From contig JAURZK010000092.1 of the NCBI GenBank assembly GCA_030653505.1, forward strand, positions 1-47,833: a DNA stretch of 47,833 nt, given 5' to 3'. The translations under genes and the position numbers were made by a program. The notes under the pieces are model-generated. The model worked only from the letters and a program-made list of their open reading frames with translations. It was not told where the DNA came from and did no database searches. This DNA is from Rubrivivax sp. (GTDB lineage: Bacteria; Pseudomonadota; Gammaproteobacteria; Burkholderiales; Burkholderiaceae_C). Shown here piece by piece: positions 43,670-47,833 of this stretch (the first letter of the stretch is position 1; every line of letters starts with the position of its first letter).

Positions 43670-44464
43670 ATGCAGCTGCGATCCTTGCTGCGGTCCGCCG
43701 GCATCACCCTGCTGCTGGGTGGCATGGTGGCCAGCGCCCAGGCGGGACTCTTCGACGACGAAGAGGCGCGCAAGGCCATCGTCGACCTGCGTGGCCGGCT
43801 GACGGCCGTCGAGGATGCGAACAAGACGCGCATCATCGAACTCAGCTCGGCCAACACGCAGTTGCTGGAACAGCTGACGGCCACCCGGCGCAGCCTGGTG
43901 GAGCTGAACAACCAGCTCGAGACCATGCGCAGCGAACTCGCCACGCTGCGTGGCAGCAACGAGCAGATGCTGCGCGAACTGGCCGAGGTGCAGAAGCGGC
44001 AGAAGGACGCAGCGCAGAACTTCGACGACCGGCTGCGCGCGATGGAGCCCGCGAAGGTGGTCATCGACGGCCGCGAGGCCACCGTGCCGCAGGAAGAGAA
44101 GCGCGCCTACGACGATGCCATCGCGGCCATCCGGGGCGGCGAATTCGACAAGTCGGTGGGCATGCTCACCGGCTTCCAGCGCAAGTATCCCGAAAGCGCC
44201 TACACCGATTCGGTGCGCTTCTGGCTCGGCAACGCGCTCTACGGCAAGCGCGACTACCGCGAAGCGATCGCCGCCTTCCGCAGCTTCGTCGCCGGTGCCG
44301 GCGCACACCCGCGTGCGCCCGAGGCGATGCTGGCGCTGGCCAACAGCCAGGCCGAGATGAAGGATGCGCGCGGCGCGCGCAAGACCATCGAAGACCTGAT
44401 GAAGGCCTATCCGCAGTCCGAGGCGGCGCAGGCCGGCAAGGAACGGCTGGCCTCCATCCGTTAG
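43670..44464 (+). CDS. cpoB: CpoB/YbgF, Tol-associated division coordinator
   Basis: A 264-residue periplasmic protein. A signal peptide (1-25) is followed by a coiled coil (about 32-115, rich in Leu/Glu/Gln) and a C-terminal TPR domain (about 140-264: AYDDAIAAIRGGEFDKSV, YTDSVRFWLGNALYGKRDYREAI). CpoB coordinates peptidoglycan synthesis with outer-membrane constriction via TolA. It follows pal with a one-base gap, as in most proteobacteria. Confidence 0.93.
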   Translation: MQLRSLLRSAGITLLLGGMVASAQAGLFDDEEARKAIVDLRGRLTAVEDANKTRIIELSSANTQLLEQLTATRRSLVELNNQLETMRSELATLRGSNEQMLRELAEVQKRQKDAAQNFDDRLRAMEPAKVVIDGREATVPQEEKRAYDDAIAAIRGGEFDKSVGMLTGFQRKYPESAYTDSVRFWLGNALYGKRDYREAIAAFRSFVAGAGAHPRAPEAMLALANSQAEMKDARGARKTIEDLMKAYPQSEAAQAGKERLASIR

Positions 44465-44510
44465 GCGCGGCGGTCTTGTCGCTGCCGCACCGGCCGGCCG
44501 CTCGCCGACC

Positions 44511-45278
44511 ATGACCGCCTTGCCGACCGACGCGGCCGATCTCGAACGCCGCTTCGGCAGCCTGCGACGGCTCTACGGCGACGCCGCCTACACGCGCATC
44601 CGCGCCGCCCGCGTAGCCGTGGTGGGCCTGGGTGGCGTCGGTTCCTGGACGGCCGAGGCGCTGGCGCGCAGTGGCGTGGCGGCGCTGGTGCTCTTCGACC
44701 TGGACCATGTCGCCGAATCGAACGTCAACCGCCAGGTGCAGGCCCGCACCGCGACGCTGGGCCAGCACAAGGGGCTGGCGCTGCAAGAGCGTATCGCCGG
44801 CATCCACCCGGGCTGCGCGGTCACGGTGGTCGATGCCTTCGTCGAACCCGGCAACTGGCCGGCCTTGCTGCCGCTGCCCGTCGACGCGCTGGTCGACGCC
44901 TGCGACCAGGTGCGCGCCAAGGCGGCGCTGGCGGCGTGGAGCCTGGCCGGTGGTGTGCCTCTGGTGTGTGTGGGCGCGGCGGGCGGCAAACGTGCGCCGC
45001 AGTACGTGGAGGTGGAAGACCTGGCCGACACCACGCACGACCCGCTGCTGGCCAGCCTGCGCCAGCGGCTGCGCAAGGAAGCCGGCGCGCCGCGCAGCGG
45101 GCGCATGGGTGTGCGCTGCGTGTTCTCACGCGAGAGCGTGGCGGCGCCGCAGGACAGTTGCGACAGCGACGGCTCGCTGAACTGCCACGGCTACGGTTCC
45201 AGCGTCACCGTCACGGCGACCTTCGGCATGGTGGCCGCGGCCGAGGCGCTGGCGCAACTGATCGCCAGCCGGCCTTAG
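44511..45278 (+). CDS. tcdA: tRNA threonylcarbamoyladenosine dehydratase TcdA
   Basis: A 255-residue E1-like enzyme that uses ATP to cyclise t6A37 to ct6A in tRNAs for ANN codons. The ATP-binding motif VVGLGGVGSWTAEALARSG begins near residue 42, followed by LFDLDHVAESNVNRQ and the CDQVRAKAAL region. The C-terminal part has KRAPQYVEVEDLADT and GRMGVRCVFSRE. Gene and length are standard. It lies directly before two tRNA-Lys genes, whose ANN-reading anticodons make them natural substrates, although this closeness may be chance. Confidence 0.92.
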   Translation: MTALPTDAADLERRFGSLRRLYGDAAYTRIRAARVAVVGLGGVGSWTAEALARSGVAALVLFDLDHVAESNVNRQVQARTATLGQHKGLALQERIAGIHPGCAVTVVDAFVEPGNWPALLPLPVDALVDACDQVRAKAALAAWSLAGGVPLVCVGAAGGKRAPQYVEVEDLADTTHDPLLASLRQRLRKEAGAPRSGRMGVRCVFSRESVAAPQDSCDSDGSLNCHGYGSSVTVTATFGMVAAAEALAQLIASRP

Positions 45279-45307
45279 GCGGACCCGGTGAGTCCGGACT
45301 TTCTGGC

Positions 45308-45313
45308 TATAAT
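45308..45313 (+). promoter_or_regulatory. -10 box of the tRNA-Lys genes
   Basis: A consensus TATAAT lies 17 bases before the first tRNA. I see no clear -35 at the right distance. Confidence 0.55.
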
Positions 45314-45329
45314 TCGAGGCTCTGCGGAC

Positions 45330-45405
45330 GGGTCGTTAGCTCAGTCGGTAGAGCAGCGGACTTTTAATCCGTTGGTCGCGTGTTCGAGTCACGCACGACC
45401 CACCA
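45330..45405 (+). tRNA. tRNA-Lys (anticodon TTT)
   Basis: A 76-base cloverleaf with CCA encoded. The acceptor stem is GGGTCGT/ACGACCC, the D-arm GCTC...GAGC, the anticodon arm GCGGA-CTTTTAA-TCCGT with anticodon TTT (34-36), and the T-arm GCGTG-TTCGAGT-CACGC. All stems pair. It reads AAA and AAG codons. Confidence 0.97.
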
Positions 45406-45439
45406 CGCGACCGGCGTCAGTCCGTTTGCAGCAGTTTCA

Positions 45440-45515
45440 GGGCTCCTAGCTCAGTTGGTAGAGCAGCGGACTCTTAATCCGTTGGTCGACAGTTCGAATC
45501 TGTCGGGGCCCACCA
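45440..45515 (+). tRNA. tRNA-Lys (anticodon CTT)
   Basis: A 76-base cloverleaf with CCA encoded. The acceptor stem is GGGCTCC/GGGGCCC with one T-G wobble pair; the anticodon loop is CTCTTAA (anticodon CTT); the T-arm is GACAG-TTCGAAT-CTGTC. The D-arm and anticodon arm are almost identical to the preceding tRNA-Lys, so they are probably products of a duplication. It reads AAG only. Confidence 0.96.
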
Positions 45516-45526
45516 GGCATGAAAAC

Positions 45527-45557
45527 GGGGTTTGGCAGCGATGCCAGACCCCTTTTT
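45527..45557 (+). terminator. Rho-independent terminator of the tRNA-Lys transcript
   Basis: The stem GGGGTTTGGCA (45527-45537) pairs with TGCCAGACCCC (45542-45552) with one T-G pair, has a 4-base loop GCGA and is followed by five T. Confidence 0.92.
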
Positions 45558-46088
45558 CCATTCTGGGGTCGGTCGACTGCCCCTCTCGGGCCGCAGCCAT
45601 CGTCGGCGACCGAGCTTGACCGAACCCGGATTGACGATCTGTTCGGAATTGTTGCCAAGGTGGGCGCGGTGCCCTGATCGTTGACGAGCGTCCCATGGAG
45701 AGCCGCCCGGGGCCAGGTTGCCCGGCATCGGCAGTCCTAGACCCGGCGGCACGTCTTCTTCGCCAGTCCGCAAGACGGCGCCTGACCCCTCGATCAGGCC
45801 GAGTCCCAACGGCGGACTGGCAGGCTCGGTCGCGGCCATCATCGCCACAGTGAACCCGCAAGTGCGGGGGGAATGGGTAAACACTGCTCGCCCTCGCCGA
45901 CGATTCTCGACACTAGGCTGCGCCACCCCCTACTCCTTCCGACGCCGCGTCGGGTAGTACTGATGTTGCGGGGCGAGTGCGGCGGCCAGAAGAGCCGGCC
46001 GTGCACTCGGATACAGGCTGTCGAGTTCTTCGTTCAGTGAGCTGGAATCGCCGCCGCAACCAGTGGGGCGACCCTAACGGAGTCCATC
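45558..46088. other. Stretch of about 530 bases without a convincing gene
   Basis: Open frames are present on both strands (for example 45718-45957 on + and 45474-45926 on -), but none has a good start site, a recognisable motif or a sensible protein composition, and the - strand frame runs into the tRNA. No transposase, inverted repeats or att duplication of the tRNA end are visible. The base composition is more mixed than in the core of the window. It may contain remnants of mobile DNA or the promoter region of the next gene. Confidence 0.5.
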
Positions 46089-47009
46089 ATGCAAATGAGG
46101 TCCCTGACGAAAACCCCGGCCCGTGCCCTCGGGGCCGCCCTGCTTGCGCTCACATCGGCGGTTCCGGCAACTGCGGGCCTGATCGTCAATACGCGCAGTT
46201 CGATCCTGTATCACGACGGAACGCAACTCTACGATGCGGCTTCCCTGAACACGTACGACGGAACGCTGACGCCCGGCGAAATCGTGCAGTCGCAAGGGAT
46301 CGTCGGCGGAACGGATCCGCAGAGGGCCATTGCCAGCGCGAGAGCCGACTACGGAAGCCTTGGCGTCCTGACCGATGTCTCGGTGTCCAACGTGACACCG
46401 CTGAATCCCAATGACCCCTCGCCAAACTACAGCCGCTCCCGTCAGGTGGTGGCCCAGGCATGGAACAGCTGGGAAGACAGCGTCAGCTTCGTCAAGGCCG
46501 GCGCGCCAAGTGGCACCCTGGTGGACGTTCGAGTCAATCTGGTCGTGGACATCGAGAACGTTTCCGCACTGATCGATAGCTTCGCGTTGACGGTTGCCTC
46601 GTTTGACTTCTCTGCCCACGGCCGCACCTGGTGCCTCCGGGCCAACAGTCCCGGTTACGACTGCCCGGCCGGTATGCTCGGCCTGCAGGTCGGACACAAC
46701 GAGATCAGCTTCGACCTGCAGGTCCTGACCGGCATGTCGTACAACTGGGGCGCCTACATGCACGCCGAGTCGTTGGTGGAGTCCTATTCATGGACCGACC
46801 CGTTCAATTCGATCGCCTCGGTTCATGCCATGAACACGGCGCACTCCTACTACACGGTGCTGACAGCCGAAACGAGCATGCTTTCGCTGAGCGGCCACGA
46901 TTACGCCCTGCCATCATCTGTACCCGAACCCGCCAGCTACGCGACCGTGCTGGTTGGCCTGGGGCTTATTGGCGTTCAGCTGCGGCGAAGGGCGCGCGGA
47001 GCCGCCTGA
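46089..47009 (+). CDS. PEP-CTERM sorting-signal exported protein
   Basis: A 306-residue exported protein. A signal peptide covers about residues 1-29 (ATA cleavage). The C-terminus is a PEP-CTERM anchor: VPEP at 278-281, a hydrophobic helix (ATVLVGLGLIGVQL) and a basic tail RRRARGAA, recognised by exosortase for surface sorting with exopolysaccharide. The middle has no domain I recognise; it contains two cysteines (WCLRANSPGYDC), which may form a disulfide. ACGGAG lies before the ATG. No exosortase or polysaccharide genes are in this window. Codon use is more AT-rich than in the core genes. Confidence 0.85.
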   Translation: MQMRSLTKTPARALGAALLALTSAVPATAGLIVNTRSSILYHDGTQLYDAASLNTYDGTLTPGEIVQSQGIVGGTDPQRAIASARADYGSLGVLTDVSVSNVTPLNPNDPSPNYSRSRQVVAQAWNSWEDSVSFVKAGAPSGTLVDVRVNLVVDIENVSALIDSFALTVASFDFSAHGRTWCLRANSPGYDCPAGMLGLQVGHNEISFDLQVLTGMSYNWGAYMHAESLVESYSWTDPFNSIASVHAMNTAHSYYTVLTAETSMLSLSGHDYALPSSVPEPASYATVLVGLGLIGVQLRRRARGAA

Positions 47010-47191
47010 CGTCGACTGCCGCAGCCGACACCGAAGCGTCAGCGCCGGCCGGCCTCCGATCCGGTCGGGGCCGCGCGATGGCGATCACCCAACATCAACC
47101 CATTTGGCAGACGCCCGGCGCGACGCGGGGATACCGAATCGGCCCTGCCACACTTGACGCCGCATGCGTGGCCAGCCGAGTGCAGCGCACC

Positions 47192-47258
47192 GCGTTCCAT
47201 TTCATTCCGGGCCAGATACCGCCATGCTGTTCCGGGCCGGTTAGCTCAAACGTTAGGC
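47192..47258 (+). other. Integron attC-like site (probably degenerate)
   Basis: The right end, GGTTAGCTCAAACGTTAGGC (47239-47258), has the R' core GTTAGGC (47252-47258, GTTRRRY) preceded by an L'-like TTAGCTCAA, as in classical attC sites. Left-hand TTCATTC (47201-47207) resembles the segment after R'' in known attC sites, and CCGG-g-CC (47207-47213) can pair with GGCCGG (47235-47240) with one bulged base. A proper R'' (RYYYAAC) is not found at the expected place, so the site is probably decayed or its left end differs. The next gene begins 12 bases after the core, as in gene cassettes. Confidence 0.5.
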
Positions 47259-47270
47259 ATCACCAAAAAA

Positions 47271-47816
47271 ATGAACGCGCCCTCTTCCTTTCGCCTCCTC
47301 GGGCCGGCTCTTCTTATCTCTACGCTTGTCGCCGTGGCTCCAATGTCGGCAACGGCACTGACCGCTCCGAACGTGGTGGTCATCGATGCGAATCTTGTCA
47401 CGTCAGGCCAACCGCCCGTCAGTGCGCTCGAAAACCTGAAGGCAGAAGGTGTCGAAGCAGTCATTTATTTGGCCCCGGCCACCGTTTCCGACGCTGTGAA
47501 GGGCGAGCCCGATATCGTTAGCAGGCAAGGTATTGAGTTCATTCATATTCCTATCCCGTTTGAGACACCATCCGAAAGTCACTTCGAGGCAGTGTCCTCC
47601 GCGCTCCAACGCCTGCAAGGTAAAAAGGTCCTGGTCCACTGCCAAGTGAACATGCGCGCTTCCACCATGGTCTTCCTTTTCCGGGTGCTGCACCGGAAAG
47701 ACAGCCCTGCCACGGCCTACGATGCCGTGACGCGGGTCTGGTCGCCACAGGGCCCATGGAGGGACATGGTCCAAGACCTACTGAAGATGCGCGGAGTCGC
47801 TTTTGAGTTGTACTAG
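47271..47816 (+). CDS. Exported tyrosine-phosphatase-like protein (DUF442-like fold)
   Basis: A 181-residue protein with an N-terminal signal peptide (about 1-29, SATA cleavage). The mature part has the fold motifs of the tyrosine-phosphatase-like proteins related to DUF442 (beta-lactamase hydrolase-like): DANLVTSGQPP, EAVIYLAP, FIHIPIPFETPSE and the loop VLVHCQVNMRAS. The loop has Cys124 and Arg129, a C-X4-R spacing in place of the C-X5-R of active tyrosine phosphatases, so the catalytic activity is uncertain. I chose the ATG at 47271, where the signal peptide starts, 12 bases after the attC-like core. Codon use is the least GC-biased of the window. It stops 17 bases before the window end. 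Confidence 0.82.
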   Translation: MNAPSSFRLLGPALLISTLVAVAPMSATALTAPNVVVIDANLVTSGQPPVSALENLKAEGVEAVIYLAPATVSDAVKGEPDIVSRQGIEFIHIPIPFETPSESHFEAVSSALQRLQGKKVLVHCQVNMRASTMVFLFRVLHRKDSPATAYDAVTRVWSPQGPWRDMVQDLLKMRGVAFELY

Positions 47817-47833
47817 TCAGCCACTTGTCGACG

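Noticed and set aside
45474..45926. 150-codon minus-strand frame after the tRNA genes
   Set aside because: It runs through the terminator into the tRNA-Lys gene, has no ribosome site and no recognisable domain.

Overview
The window reads as a chromosomal segment of a very GC-rich betaproteobacterium of the order Burkholderiales, most likely in or near the Rubrivivax/Leptothrix/Methylibium group. That placement is inferred from gene families and gene order, not from a search. The organism should oxidise reduced sulfur compounds through the Sox pathway and also grow heterotrophically by beta-oxidation and amino-acid uptake.

Layout. Positions 1-502 hold the 3' end of a propionyl-CoA synthetase gene. 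Positions 633-16552 form a large sulfur-oxidation region. It contains soxR-soxCD-soxYZAXB, a DsrE-like periplasmic protein, a YeeE/YedE transporter, a diheme cytochrome c, a divergent soxEF pair (cytochrome and flavocytochrome sulfide dehydrogenase flavoprotein), a metallo-beta-lactamase (MBL) hydrolase with a TlpA-like thioredoxin, a second YeeE/YedE transporter, two small cytochromes c, a second ArsR regulator and a second Tat-exported MBL hydrolase. Thiosulfate enters the SoxYZ cycle (AX, B, CD), sulfide is handled by SoxEF, and the cytochromes take up electrons. Two cysteine-containing ArsR repressors probably sense the sulfur species and act on AT-rich dyads in the promoter regions.

Positions 16651-17872 hold a glycine-zipper lipoprotein and an HNH nuclease. 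Positions 18056-26775 are a TetR-led fatty-acid beta-oxidation operon (acyl-CoA dehydrogenase, bifunctional hydroxyacyl-CoA dehydrogenase/hydratase, thiolase, enoyl-CoA hydratase, SGNH hydrolase, SDR). Next come a zinc-ribbon membrane protein, a YciA-like thioesterase, an Atm1-type ABC exporter, a low-complexity exported protein, a LysR regulator and the gltIJKL glutamate/aspartate transporter, which has a candidate sigma-54 promoter. Positions 35159-39877 carry a DUF4394 lipoprotein, pyrC, a NYN-domain protein, htpX and an AhpD-like protein. Positions 39891-45278 carry msbA and, divergently, tolB-pal-cpoB-tcdA. Two tandem tRNA-Lys genes with different anticodons follow.

After the tRNAs the composition changes. 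There is a roughly 570-base stretch without a convincing gene, a PEP-CTERM exported protein, an integron attC-like site and a small exported phosphatase-like protein with an atypical C-X4-R loop.

The window looks mosaic. Codon usage changes sharply inside soxB near 6450 and again after the tRNA-Lys pair. Each boundary could be a real recombination or island edge, or an assembly join. I did not find a clearly novel multi-gene system. The strongest leads are the soxB mosaic junction, the shared operator-like dyads and the attC-like site with its downstream gene.
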